From Tricholoma matsutake (lineage: Eukaryota > Basidiomycota > Agaricomycetes > Agaricales > Tricholomataceae), in NCBI GenBank assembly GCA_026075535.2, contig AP026540.1:6696001-6760000 (forward strand): a DNA stretch of 64,000 nucleotides, in the 5' to 3' direction. A model generated the notes under the pieces. It worked only from the letters and a program-made list of their open reading frames with translations, was not told the origin of the DNA and ran no database searches. This document shows, piece after piece, positions 29,179 through 40,680 of the stretch. A program made the position numbers and the translations under genes. Every line of letters starts with the position of its first letter. Within the stretch, counting starts at the first letter, position 1.

Positions 29179-29187
29179 AGTTGACAT

Positions 29188-29625
29188 GGTCGCACTCCAA
29201 AATACTTTTCGGTGCGATTATGGATTTCTGAAAAAGATGGAACAGCCTCCAGAACTGTATTAGATGCCTCTGGTGTAGTAGACATGGAAGCGGAATGAGA
29301 CAAGCAGCAAAGAACACCCTCGTAGTGTCGTCCAGTGATGCGCTGTGACGCGGTCTGTTGATATGTAATAAATATTCATAAATAGATATCCTTACTTGTA
29401 AATAGATTGTATCCTATGGTATTTTTTGTGTTCCGCTGTCACTTGTGCCTGTGGCTGGCTTTGTTTACTGGTGCTTTGTGCCAGGCCCTACGGAGCGGTT
29501 GAAGGAAATAAAGTTATGCTGGGTTTGAAATTTGCCAAATAATCACACAGATAAGATAATATTTGGAGAAAGCCTTGAGTACCGATTTCCTCTCAACCAC
29601 AAAGTTGGGCATGGGAAGGAGGCTG
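29188..29625 (-). repeat. Right terminal inverted repeat of the RecQ/DUF6589 element
   Basis: Reverse complement of 23500-23939. It contains a truncated copy of the helicase 5' end on the minus strand (about 29305-29190), which stops abruptly at GTGCGACC. Confidence 0.85.
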
Positions 29626-29634
29626 GGTGCGTGT

Positions 29635-30190
29635 CCTGTTCTCAGTTGTGCAAAGATGCTGGCTAGCTTTCTTGGAAGCTTTGTGACAAGGTTGACGTAT
29701 TTATGGGAAGGGGTTGTGGGATCAGTCTTCATCATCCTGTTGTAGCGTTTTGAATCTCTCCAGCACTTTTGTGCATGCCACTTAAGTTTTTTGTTGTGCA
29801 TCCATCTGATAGCAGATTTGCTGTGTGGTAGAGTCGTTCTCAGGGATTTTGGTAACTTGTGTGTCTCACTGCTGCCTTCTATGGTCGCTTTCTTCACCTC
29901 CTCGTCTGCTTGTTCATTGCCCCCAACTCCTTTGTGTCCTGGTACCCATTTGACCATGATTTTTATGCCCTGATGTTTTTTGCATATTGCTGTTAAGCTT
30001 CTGTGAAGTGCATTGAAAATATAGTGTCCTCGTTCTGCAAATGGCTGCAAATCGTAAATATTTTGTATAAACCTTGTGAGCCTTGCTTGAATTCGAGTTG
30101 CCCAAATCGGACTCCTTGATTCTTCTTGGTAGAATTCTTCAGTAGTTCAGGTGCATTGAACTCATAACTGATTGTCAATGTAGATGTTAG
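29635..30190 (-). pseudogene. LINE remnant, RNase H domain of ORF2
   Basis: Minus-strand ORF with an RNase H core, WVPGHKGVGGNEQAD, followed by a basic linker and KLASIFAQLRTGHAP, which is broken by the RecQ/DUF6589 element. Non-LTR retrotransposons of fungi carry RNase H downstream of reverse transcriptase, so this is the 3' third of an ORF2. The part upstream (right) is frame-shifted and ends near G2, so RT is missing from the window. Confidence 0.8.
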
Positions 30191-30196
30191 CCGACT

Positions 30197-30733
30197 GTAT
30201 GTTCTGGTAACGATCGTGACATAGTGGATATCCGGATCGATACCCGCTGGTCTCTCATCATCGTACTACACAGGATTTGCACAGGACTCTTTTCTTACTT
30301 ACCTCCCATCTGATTATAACCCCTTCTTACCACCATTCCTTTGGCTACGATACAGCCTTTATCTTCTCTATAACTACCTTGGGCACTGCCTAATAGTACC
30401 CAACAGAACCTTCCTTTTATATCCTACTTTCTACAGGTATTTAAACTACATTGTTTTGATACTCGTACTTCAGAATTCAGTTTCATTACCCACCTCTTAA
30501 CCATCTCACTAAGCCACAAACAGAACGCGTGTCAAAACTGTAGCACTTGTCATGCTTTTGCCACATATTTTGAAAAGTGTCAAAACTCTCTGAAGAACTT
30601 TACTCTTTGTTGATAACACTCCGATAACTCTACGGCTGATCACCTTGGACCTCACTGCCTATCAACAACCCTTACTCTTACCAACAAACTCAGAACTATC
30701 AAACAAAATGTCATATTCACTGCGCAGTGTGAC
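30197..30733 (+). mobile_element. G2 Gypsy element, 5' leader and probable LTR
   Basis: No coding capacity until ATG 30710, the start of a gag frame MSYSLRSVT that continues at 37057 once G1 and one GTGAC copy are removed. The stretch from about 30197 should hold the 5' LTR and leader, but no second LTR copy remains in the window to define its edges. Confidence 0.5.
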
Positions 30734-31328
30734 TGTAAGGGCAACCTTACGATCAGAGTCCTAAGAACTCAATACTTGCAAGGGAAAACCAAAGATTAGA
30801 TTCAATGACTATTGAACAAGGAAAGACCCATACCTTGCAAGGGAAAACCAAAGAGAAAGCTCTAAGGAGCCCAGTGCAAGGCCAAAGTATATATATGGAA
30901 GGCATGTGACATTCTAAAATACTTGGAGCCCCTTCCATCCTAGCACTAATTCAGATCCAGGGTTGTGTTCCCATTTGGGGAGACGGCCATCAATCAGTGA
31001 TAGTGTCCGCATCAGGCCATACTCAGTAAGTGGTGTCCACATCAGGCCATGATTGGTAATGGGTGTGCGAAGACATCCTTGATCATTTCCGCAGGCGCAA
31101 CGATTGTGCAACTGGTTTTTGCAAAGGCGCAAACTGCGACAATGGTTTGTGCAGGGTATTGACTGCAGAATGGTGAGAGTACAATAGGGGCTGATGGATT
31201 GACATATCAGAATGTTTGTAGATGGTTGGCGCAAAAGGCGCCTTGTTGCGCAAACATTTGCGGGTGTGTGGAAACATTTGCAAATGTGCACCAACCATTG
31301 TAGGGGCTCGTAAGGTGTTCCCCCTACA
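30734..31328 (-). repeat. G1 3' LTR
   Basis: 595-bp LTR, TGTAAGGGCAACCTTACGAT to TGTTCCCCCTACA. It pairs with 36456-37051; differences are scattered single bases. Preceded by the target copy GTGAC. Confidence 0.92.
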
Positions 31329-31338
31329 TCACCCCCCC

Positions 31339-32660
31339 TTAAGGCACAGCATCCCGATGCGCAAAGTTCCATCGGTGCGGATATCGTGGTCGGAATCCCA
31401 TCTGTCCAAAGGTAAGTGCGTTAACACATTTTGGGGCACTCAGATGAGCCCTGTAGAAGTTCGCGATTAGTTTTGTGGCATCGAGATCCTCCTCTGGAAT
31501 CCATGAATTCTCTTTGTGCCCATAACCTTTCCATCTGACCAGATACTGCAACTTCCTACCCTTCATCCTGCTGTCCAGCACCTCATCCACCTTGTACCTC
31601 TCCTCTCCTACGATCTTGGGGGGCAGCAGTGGTTTTGCATGGCGACCTTTGATCAGGTCTGTTGGCGTGGGCATGAGCTTGATGACGTGGAACACCAGAT
31701 GTATTCGAGCCATCGATGGTGGCAGTTGGAGGCGATATGCATGTGAGCCGACAGGACGAATGACTGGGTACGGCCCCAGGAAGCGGTGCACAAATTTCTT
31801 TGTGGGTCTAGTTGTGCTGATATCCGAAGCATCCAGGAAGACCTTTTTGCCAATTGCGAAAATTGGTGTGGGGATTTGCCATTGGTTATAGTACCTCGCC
31901 ATATCATCCGATTTGGCAAGGGCGGCACGAGCCTCCTCCAACGTGGACTTCATCTGATCTGCAAACTTGTTGACTGCCTCAAGCCTCGAGGGTTGTTGGT
32001 TGGGCTCAAAACCCATCCACAGATGTCTGCCAGTGTCAATGAAGAAGGGGGAGTGCTGGGTGGATGAGTGGACATGGTTATTGTATGCAAATTTGCCAAG
32101 AGGGAGCAGAGTGTCCCAATCATTTTGGCGCTCATTCACAAAAATGCAGATGTACTGCTCAAGCTCCTGATTGACTCATTCGGTCTGCCCATTGGACTGT
32201 GGGTGATATGCTGTGGATGCCGAAATGGTGATCCCCAACAAGCGATACAATTTGCGCATGAATTGCGCTATGAACTGCGGTCCCCGATCCGAGAGCATCG
32301 TTTTCGGGAGGCCATGAAGCTTCCACACATTCTGCAAGTACAATTGTGCCGATCCCAGCGCCGTAACAGTGTTTTGGGGATTGGGAGGGGGTGTAGTTCA
32401 CCGAAAGGTCGGCGCTTCTGTGCCTTCGTGCAAAGACATAGATTGCAGGCCTTACAGTACTGACCGACAAAGCATGACATGTTTGGCCACCAGTAATTCC
32501 ATGAGATGAGTTCAAGTGTTTTCCAGCGTCCTGCATGTCCACCAATCTTGGAGTCATGATGCTGTTCAGTGATTCTGTGTCGTAAGTCTGGTATGAGTGG
32601 AACATAAATGCAATCACGAAACCTCCATAATCCATCCTCCTCTGTCCACTCTGAGCTTCA
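31339..32660 (-). pseudogene. G1 integrase and chromodomain
   Basis: The minus strand carries integrase core pieces ([32 protein letters not shown] followed by an in-frame TGA at 32178-32176, VNQELEQY), then an open frame 32139-31339 with WDTLLPLGKFAYNNHVHSST, the GPY-type C-terminus (FLGPYPVIRPVGSHAYRLQL) and a chromodomain (YKVDEVLDSRMKGRKLQYLV, RWKGYGHKENSWIPEEDL). Chromodomains direct integration to silent chromatin. The TGA replaces the conserved Arg of GQTERVN. Confidence 0.85.
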
Positions 32661-34553
32661 CAATGTCTTGCCTTTGGCCCTATCCAACTCCTTCATCACT
32701 AGTACCACTGCATCTTCGCTCTTTCCATCCCGAACCCCCTTTCGCACTTTGCACAATATATTTTGCTCCACTCCTTCGATCATCACCCCTTCGAGTGCGC
32801 AAATCGCAAAGAATTCGGGGCAGAGCAGGGTAGTGTCACAATTATCATCCACACCATTCCCATGATTGGCTTGTCGTGAAAGCACATCGCACTTACCCAT
32901 ACTCTTTCCAGGATGGTGGTGCATGATGAAGTTGAACTGCGAAAGATAGAGTGACCAGTGAGCTTGTCTGCGATTTAGCTTTTTCGCAGTCATGAAGTAC
33001 TCCAGATTTTTGTGGTCAGTCCAGATCTCTATCTTGTGCTGCACACCTTCAAGGAAATGCCTCCATTCCTCTAATGATCTCATCACTGCTAGCATCTCCT
33101 TGTCGTGGATCTCGTAATTTTGTTCGACTGCATTGAGCGATTTTGAGTAGAATGTGATAGGGTGCCATTTGAGATTGTCAGCCAATTGCTGCGACAGCAC
33201 TGAGCTGGTCGCATAGTCTGAACTGTCCGCCTTGATGTGAAATGCTTTGGTGTCGTCAGCAAAATGGAGAATAGGGGAGGATGTGACCCGATTCTTGATT
33301 TCATCAAAGGCACCTTGTTCTGAAGGTCCCCATTCCCATTTGCGCTCCTTCTTTGTGAGCTCAAAGAGGGGTTTCGCATGATGTGAAAAGTCTTCAATGA
33401 AGCACCAATAGAAATTTGCAAACCCCAGGAATGACTGTACCTCCTTGCACATTTTGGGGGTGGGCCATTTGGTGACTCCCGCTACCTTGATGGGATCCAC
33501 ACAAATTTTGCCCTCAGATATGATGAGTCCGAGGTACTTGATCGTTGTTTGCTCAAACTTGCACTTGTCATGTCACAGAAACAACTTGTGCGCACGAAGG
33601 CACTCCAGGACAAGGCACATAATGCACTGATGTTCATCGATCAATTTTGTAAAGATGAGGATGTCATCCAGGTAGACACAGACCACTCCTTCCATAATGA
33701 GATCCTGAAAAATGTCATTCATCATTGTTTGGAATGTGGAAGGGGAGTTTGTGAGTCCGAAAAACATCACCAAGGGTTTGAAAAGCCCGTGATTCATGCG
33801 AAAAGTGGCTTTCCATTTGTCGCCCCTTTTCATGCGCACATTGTTGTACCCCCATCGCACGTCGAGTTTTGTAAAGTATTTCGTGCCTCGTAGTTGATTT
33901 ACCAGTTCCAAAATCAGTGGTAGTGGATATTGGTTTTTGATTGTGAGGGCATTGAGAGTGCAATAATCTTGTACAAGCCAGAGGGATCCATCCTTCTTCT
34001 TGATAAAGAAGATGGGGGATGCCATCGGCAACTTCGAGGGGCAAATGCAGCCAGTGGCTAGGTTCTCCTGGATGAATTCATCCATCTCAGCCTGCTTGTT
34101 GGGCATGAGGGGGTAGACCTTGCAGCTAGTGGCTTTTGCACCAGGGATGAGTTCGATCACATGATCCCATACCTTTCGGTCAGGCAAGCAGTCAAATGAA
34201 GACTTTGCGAATAGGTCCTCGAACTTGTAGAAGTGCGCAGGGACAGATTTGTGAAAGGACTTTGGTTGCACATTCTTATGGAAGGCCTCTGCTAGCCGTT
34301 GTGAAATGTTGGATGTGGCGCAAACGAATTCTGCTTCGCAGGGAATGGTAGCAACGAAGATGTGATCTCCCTCTTTGACCGAGTTTTTGCTCGAAAGGGG
34401 CAGTTCGTCATGGTCTTTGTCATCGTTATCATTGTTCACCAGTTGCAGAAGGTCTGGGATGTCCTCCATCTCAACATCAGGGGGTAGGCATGGGACCCAC
34501 ATGACAGGTATGAATGCTAGCGATTTCCTGAAAAGCACTTTTGCACTCTTCAT
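32658..34553 (-). pseudogene. G1 reverse transcriptase and RNase H
   Basis: RT frame 34553-33573 with [60 protein letters not shown] and an intact YLDD catalytic box. A TGA after HKLFL breaks it. The thumb and RNase H continue at 33500-32658 (VQSFLGFANFYWCFIEDFSH, IKADSSDYATSSVLSQQ, YEIHDKEMLAVMRSLEEWRH, EIWTDHKNLEYF). Catalytic residues of both enzymes are present; only stops inactivate it. Confidence 0.9.
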
Positions 34554-34633
34554 TCATCTTGTTCTGACAGGTGCGGCAGTGATTCAGGCATCGACTCATT
34601 TTGACCTCATTAGTCTGCCAGTCCACCTCAGGA

Positions 34634-35158
34634 TTATGCTCGCAGAGCCAGGTGAGGCCAAGAATAACATCTTGCTTGCCGATGCCAGTCACTGTGAACA
34701 TCACACATTCGGAATCGTAGTAGGACCTCTACAACTTCCGAGATATTGCCTGCTTCATTTTCTGAGCCATCGACATTGAACACAGGGATGGGTCGGCTGA
34801 GCACTTTTGTTGCGAGGTGATTTTGCACAACAAAATCGGAACTGACGAAAAGGCCAGTGGCACCACAATCAAGTAGTGCCTTGGTCGTGTGCACAGTGCT
34901 GGTATTGGTGGTTTGCAGCAATACTTCGAGCTTGAATGAGTGGGGGCTTGGGGTTGCCGCTACATCATAGTGGTTGGGGAGTTGTTTCTCCCATTTAGAG
35001 CACTTACGAAAACGCGAACGAGGATAGGGAGGGGTTAGTATGGCTTGCGCATCATTCACAGAGAGATCGGTCGATGAAATAGAATTTGATTTGTACACTT
35101 CATCTACTGACAACACTGCAAAACAATTTTTCACAGACAATGGTGGCGTACTGCTCAC
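34634..35158 (-). pseudogene. G1 aspartic protease
   Basis: Retropepsin-like fold with the active-site stretch ALLDCGATGLFVSSDFV; the usual D-S/T-G-A has Cys in place of Ser/Thr here. Followed by SRPIPVFNVDGSENEAG. Processes the polyprotein in active relatives. G5 has the close relative ALLDSGATGLFIDSHLV. Confidence 0.8.
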
Positions 35159-36288
35159 TTGTTGTCGCTGTGAAAATTCTCTTTTACTTCTACAACGGGC
35201 TCCTCGTTCCTCTCATTTGTGTCATTCACATCCAGCGCTGCGAATTCCTCCTGTGCAAAATCGTGGCGCTCTTCACCATCCATGTACTGAATGTCAAACC
35301 GTCTTGGGCATTCGGGTCGTGTATGACCGGATTCTCCACAACGGAAGCAGACAAGTGCAGATCCATCCTTTGGTTTAGTGGGTGCAGAGACACTTTGCAC
35401 TGAAGGTGTGTATCACAATGGGGCAGCTGTGTGTGAAATTGGGGGGAGGGGCCACGCCATGGTGGGAACAAGCTTGCAGAACATGTTCCCTGGCTGCGAG
35501 CTGGTTTTGGATCGTGAGGCCATTCATGAAGACATGCGAAAAGCCTCATTCGCAATGTGATTTTTGTCGCAGATGATAGCGGCATTGTACCACTGCTTGG
35601 GGGTGTTATCCAAAGGTCATCCAGTGGTGAGACAGGCAACATGGTCTTGGATCTTCATGTTTAGACCTTGTCGGAATTTGAGGATGATATGCGAGCCCTC
35701 AAAGTACTGTGCTCACTCTACCAGTTCGCAAAAGTTGTCAACGTACTCATCAACGGTTCATGTACCTTGGAAGTACTTCACAGTCTCGAGCTCGGTCTGC
35801 AAAGATTGGATCTCGTTCTTTGGACAGAACTCGTTCATGAATTCATCCGCAAAATTGGAGTAGGAAGTGTAGGGGAGTCTTCTGCTTAGTTGGTAGTTGC
35901 ACATGAGACAATCCACAAACCGTGCAGCTCATCCGCCCTTCATGAATGAGAGGGCCCACATAATCTGCGCATGCTCATCCGCAAATTGATGAGGAGCGAG
36001 GGCAAAATAGAGTGCGCATGAATTCAGGAATGTTCATCCCTGTGAACGATCACCCGAAAAATCTGCGGGGTTTGCAGGCTTGGGGCGGTAATCTCATGAC
36101 TCTTTTTCGCGATGGATTTCGTGAACTACTGGGCCTGGAGACCCTAGGTCTGTGGGGTTGGAGATGCTCAGAAGCACCTGTGGCTCTTTGCAGTCTGCCT
36201 CTCATTGCGCAAATACTGCCATAGTCTGTACAAGGCCTGCAATGCTTGCTTCAATGCGCTGGAGGTGGTCCTCATTGTCTGTCTCCAT
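35155..36288 (-). pseudogene. G1 gag with CCHC zinc knuckle
   Basis: Starts near METDNEDHLQRIEASIAGLV and continues with frame breaks through a retrotransposon gag domain (DHVACLTTG and neighbours) to the knuckle CFRCGESGHTRPECP (about 35350-35305). Packages element RNA. Several stops interrupt it. Confidence 0.7.
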
Positions 36289-36455
36289 GGGAAGGTTGGT
36301 AGTTGTGTAAAGGGGCGGAAGAGTCAAGTGGAGGGATGATAGTGAAGCTTTCCTAAGTTGCAAAGCAGGCGCAAAAATGTGCAAAATTTTCGTAAACTAA
36401 GTTGCTGGCTGTGGTAACCTACTACCTTCAGTCCACTAAAGAGAGAGTTTTCTTC

Positions 36456-37051
36456 TGTAAGGGCAACCTTACGATCAGAGTCCTAAGAACTCAATACTTG
36501 CAAGGGAAAACCAAAGATTAGATTCAATAACTATTGAACAAGGAAAGACCCATACCTTGCAAGGGAAAACCAAAGAGAAAGCTCTAAGGAGCCCAGTGCA
36601 AGGCCAAAGTACATATATGGAAGGCATGCGACATTCTAAAATACTTGGAGCCCCTTCCATCCTAGCACTAATTCAGATCCAGGGTCGTGTTCCCATTTGG
36701 GGAGACGGCCATTAATCAGTGATAGTGTCCGCATCAGGCCATACTCAGTAAGTGGTGTCCACATCAGGCCATGATTGGTAATGGGTGTGCGAAGACATCC
36801 TTGATCATTTCCGCAGGCGCAACGATTGCACAACTGGTTTTTGCAAAGGCGCAAACTGCGACAATGGTTTGCGCAGGGTATTGACTGCGAGAATGGTGAG
36901 AGTACAATAGGGGCTGATGGATTGACATATCAGAATGTTTGTAGATGGTTGGTGCAAAAGGTGCCTCATTGTGCGAATGTTTGCAGGTGTGCGGAAACAT
37001 TCACAAATGTGCACCAACCATTGTAGGGGCTCGTAAGGTGTTCCCCTTGCA
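36456..37051 (-). repeat. G1 5' LTR
   Basis: 596 bp, partner of 30734-31328, followed by target copy GTGAC at 37052-37056. Carries the transcription start for the minus-strand element. Confidence 0.92.
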
Positions 37052-37056
37052 GTGAC

Positions 37057-39589
37057 TAGAAGAAACCAGACTACAGGTAAGTCAATCCTTCCTATTACCG
37101 ACGCTGGCTCGTCTGCTGGGAACACCTCGATGCCCCCATTTTCCTCCACCCAAGCAACCAAGTCCTACTCGGATGTGGTTGCGGAGAGATCCCCGTCGAC
37201 ATCTCCAGATGTTGTTAGGAAGTCTTTGGATAACCTTTCTGCATGGGAGGAAGCGCAAGACACTTCTTTCGAGAACAGAGCTGGCAAAGAGCCCTCTGAT
37301 GACAAAGGTGGTAGCTCCCCTTCATCAGTTCTCTCTAGTCCTGAAGAGGAAAATAGAAATCCTTGGGTGAAAGTTACCACCCGAAGATCTCGTAGTCTCA
37401 ATTTGTTAAAACGAACCAATATACAAGTTAAATTCTCACCCAAGCATGTTAAGGATGTTAGAGACCCAGTGCTTGAGGCTGCTGAGAAGAATTTGACCTC
37501 AGAACAGCGTGAACCTGTCCAGAAGCGCCGCACTGCAGTTAGAGCCCGTTGAGGAAGCAATTCCTCACGTGGTGAAGGTACCTCGAATGCAAAAGGAAAA
37601 GGTCCTGATCCTTGGGACTGGGGCAATGTTCATGTTGATCCCAAAGAATTAGATCCTGAGAAACAAAGAGAAATGCTTGAGCATTACAACTTGAGAAAAA
37701 ATCAAGTAGACACAGACCAAGATGGTTCCGCCGTCTCGGAACACCAAAGGATATCCAAGAAACCCTGAGGGAACAAGTCAGGTCCTACACCGAGTAGTGA
37801 ACTGGTGTCATCTGGTGATGAGAATAAAAAGTCCTGGAAAAAAAAGACTGGCTCTCAAAAGGCTAAGTCTAGAAAAGAAAAGGAGAAAGCTCGCAAGAAA
37901 ATTGCCAAAGCTAACCCCAAGGATTGGGAGCCATTGGCTAATCTTGGAGTTGACCGCCTTGATGGATTAAGAAAGAAATCTAAAGTGAAGACCCATCGAA
38001 AGACTAATAAATGAGACAAAGATGCTTTATGGCCATTAGAACAGGTAAAGGCCAAAAGTTATCTTGGTCGGGTGCTAGATGCAGCCTGAAAAAGCAGCCG
38101 CTCCATCGAGGTTGATGGGTCTTCCTCGTCATTGTCATCTGTGTCCTCATCATTGACATCTGACAGTCCAAGCTTGAGTGATGGAGATTCCTTGGACTCT
38201 AGTAGTTCGTTGGGTTCTGATAGCTCAAGTTTGGACACTGAGTCAGACTCTGATTCTGATTCAATGTCGGGCTCATGATCTCGTAGTTGTAACCGTTCAC
38301 AGTCTAAAAAATGTTTGAAACAGAAGTTCAGGACTAGTTCCTTGAAAATAAAGCCTAGGTCGCCATGAGAGTACAGTGGCCAGGCAGATCCACAACTGTT
38401 TCATCAGTTTGTACAAGAAAGCATGGACTATGTCCAAGACGGTTGTGTTCCTGCCAAATGGCAGATATGAGTCCTCTCATACTTCCTAAAGGGCAAAGCT
38501 AGAAACTATTATGTGCAAAAGGCTGCCCGCAAGGAACAGAAAATGTCCCTAGTCAAGTTCTTTAGTGGAATATTTGATTATTGCTTTCCATTGAGCTTCT
38601 GATCTGACTTATGAGAGAAGCTTGATAATTGTACCCAAGGTAATAAAACCGTTAGCGACTATGTCTATGAAATTGAAGAGCTGCACATGATGATAGGCAT
38701 CAGTGACAAGCGACAACAAGTTCTAAACTTGTGGAAAGGACTTCACCAGGATATCAGACAAGCCTTTCATTGGGAAAAGCTCAACCCAGAGGTCTCTTCC
38801 TGGAAAAGGATTGTTGAAGCTGCTGAACGCTACGAGGTGTCCAAAGGAGAAGGCACTTCCAAAAAGGGACGTTCAGGCAACGATTACAATCAATCAAATA
38901 ATAACATACCTAGTCACTCATCTGGACATGGTAGACGTGATAGGACCAAGTCCCGTTCATTCAATAAGGAACAAAGCAATAACAATAACTCTGGCAATCA
39001 GAATGGCTCTTCGAGCCTACCACATAAATGGGGTAGCACTCACACAAACAATGTGCTGTCCAGATCCAATAACACATGGCCTCATTATACGAACCATACA
39101 AGCAATAAGCCATCAGGTTCAAATTATTGAGATTCAAAGCCATCACGACCTCAGTTAAGCATAAAAAAAAAAAGTGAGCTACTAGCTGCTGGAAAATGTT
39201 TTAAGTGCAAAGAAGTAGGGCACTTGGCTCACAACTGTCCACAGGGTTCATTTGTTAGATCTGACAAATTGGGGAAAGCCCCAGGCTTACCCACATACAG
39301 AATTGGTCTTGAACTTAATCAGATCAAAGAAATTGAGGAATTACGTGAGTTCACAGAATCAACAGAAGAGTTTCATGACCTATCTGTTGGAGCCATGTTT
39401 ATGGAGGAATCTTGTTCCACATGCATCAGTCACAAGTTTGTCCCTTGCCAAACAAGTGTGCCTGATGAACAAGATGCTCCGAGTGGAGCATTTGATCTAG
39501 AGGATAATCAGCTGCTTGACAGCTTCACAGAATGGTTGGTTACTTGTGGCAGAACAGCTGCTGCAAACAGGTCAGCCATATCCAGGTGA
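37057..39589 (+). pseudogene. G2 gag with CCHC zinc knuckle
   Basis: Long gag with Ser/Asp-rich low-complexity stretches (about 38090-38290, many SSLxSDS words), a gag domain (FVQESMDYVQDGCVPAKW, LKGKARNYYVQKAA, TVSDYVYEIEELHMMI) and a knuckle CFKCKEVGHLAHNCP (about 39209-39240). Stops at 37550, 37769, 38012, 38088 and others are mostly TGA. The N-terminal codons lie at 30710-30733, left of G1. Confidence 0.75.
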
Positions 39590-40680
39590 TAGCGACCCAT
39601 CCATTCACTGATGAGCAACAGTTCATGTTAGTTCATATCCCTGAATGGAAGGACTCGTACCTGATCAATGATCTCATGCTTGATAGCTTAGATGATCCTG
39701 TCCACTATTGGATCGAGGTTAATAAAAGTCAGCTACTTGATCCAACGTTCAACATACCTCTATATTATGCTAATCGCCTCGCTGATTGTTCAGACTGGGG
39801 TGACAAAGCATATCCCCGGAAATATAATTTCCAAATGGGGGATGCATACCTTTATGTTTTAACCTGCCATCTGCGATATGGTGCCTGCAAGTTGCCTGAA
39901 GCAGTCAATGGCTATGAAGCACACAGCCGTTTTTGCTTCGAAAAGCATGATGAGACATATTACATTGTTGATTATGGTGAGAATATGCTCACTGAAATCA
40001 GTAAGCGACTACTTGAAAAACCACGGTTTGAAATCCTGCCATGGTACAGAAAATGGATAATTGAGTGCCGGAAAGCATGAGAGATAAAGCCGCCAACATA
40101 TCTCACTCATGTGGGGGACCGTATTCCAATGCCTATTGGAGACATTTTAGTGGTTTCAGCTGAGGAACTTCTCAAGAGAGCTGAACCTTATCCTGGAGAC
40201 AAGAGTTTTCAGGGAAGGAATCGAAGACGATTCCATGCAGCTCATTGTTTCTCTGTGACAAGAGTATCTGTAGATCATTATATGATTCAAGATTCCTTTC
40301 AAGGAACCGAAGCATTCATCCTAATGGAACATTTATGAACACCAGAATTCTTACTCGCAAAATGAAATGCAGAAGAATGCAGACAACAGGATATGACTTC
40401 AGGACCTAAGCTCCCAGATAGGTTTTACCAGCTTGAGAATGGGGGCTCGCTAGCAGATGCTGCGGTGGCCCTGTTACAGGTTGGAGGACCCTACCCAGGA
40501 GATGAACATCATTTTATTTTGAGCAAACAATTTGAAGTTGTACCTGATCCAGAAAATTGGAAGTGCTACCATGTTCTTGATTATATGTGTAATCTTGAAA
40601 CACAGCTTCCACAGTGTCTGCTTGAGAATCAGGAGTTTGATATCTACCATTGGTATGATAATCAGTTGATGAAGCCACGT
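39545..40680 (+). other. G2 extra region: four copies of an unrecognised domain between gag and protease
   Basis: Four related segments of about 70-90 residues: 39545-39780, 39829-40056, 40138-40362 and 40400-40673. Shared features are an LL-x3-PYPGD motif (39576, 40186, 40489; diverged in copy 2), an aromatic strand, a YxxxD core (SYLIND, YYIVDY, YMIQDS, YHVLDY) and an end like LLENQEFDIYHWYDN / LLEKPRFEILPWYRK. I do not know the family. It lies in the polyprotein frame, interrupted by TGA stops at 40078, 40336 and 40822. Confidence 0.6.

Larger units (their letters stand above)
23500..29625. mobile_element. Two-gene DNA element: RecQ-like helicase plus DUF6589 protein
   Basis: The element begins CAGCCTCCTTCCCATGCCC and ends in the exact inverse. 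Inverted repeats run about 440 bp (23500-23939 and 29188-29625) and include the first 30 or so codons of the helicase. The perfect 9-bp duplication GGTGCGTGT stands at 23491-23499 and 29626-29634. Removing the element restores a LINE reading frame. Inside, a helicase gene (plus) and a DUF6589 gene (minus) point at each other with 69 bp between stops. No known transposase family is recognised, so DUF6589 is the candidate recombinase; that is inference. Both genes carry TGA stops, so this copy is dead. Confidence 0.8.
30734..37051 (-). mobile_element. G1: full-length Ty3/Gypsy chromovirus-type retrotransposon
   Basis: LTRs at 30734-31328 (3') and 36456-37051 (5') of about 595 bp, both TGTAAGG...ACA, nearly identical. 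The 5-bp duplication GTGAC is at 30729-30733 and 37052-37056. Minus-strand order is gag, protease, RT, RNase H, integrase, chromodomain. A G-rich polypurine tract (complement of 31329-31343) precedes the 3' LTR. It lies in the gag ORF of G2. A few TGA stops and frame breaks make it defective, although LTR similarity suggests a fairly recent insertion. Confidence 0.92.

Noticed and set aside
23381..29640. Reading the inverted LINE-like ends as two separate LINE insertions
   Set aside because: The ends of the 6.1-kb element encode a false LINE C-terminus by chance; the real LINE frame continues outside the 9-bp duplications.
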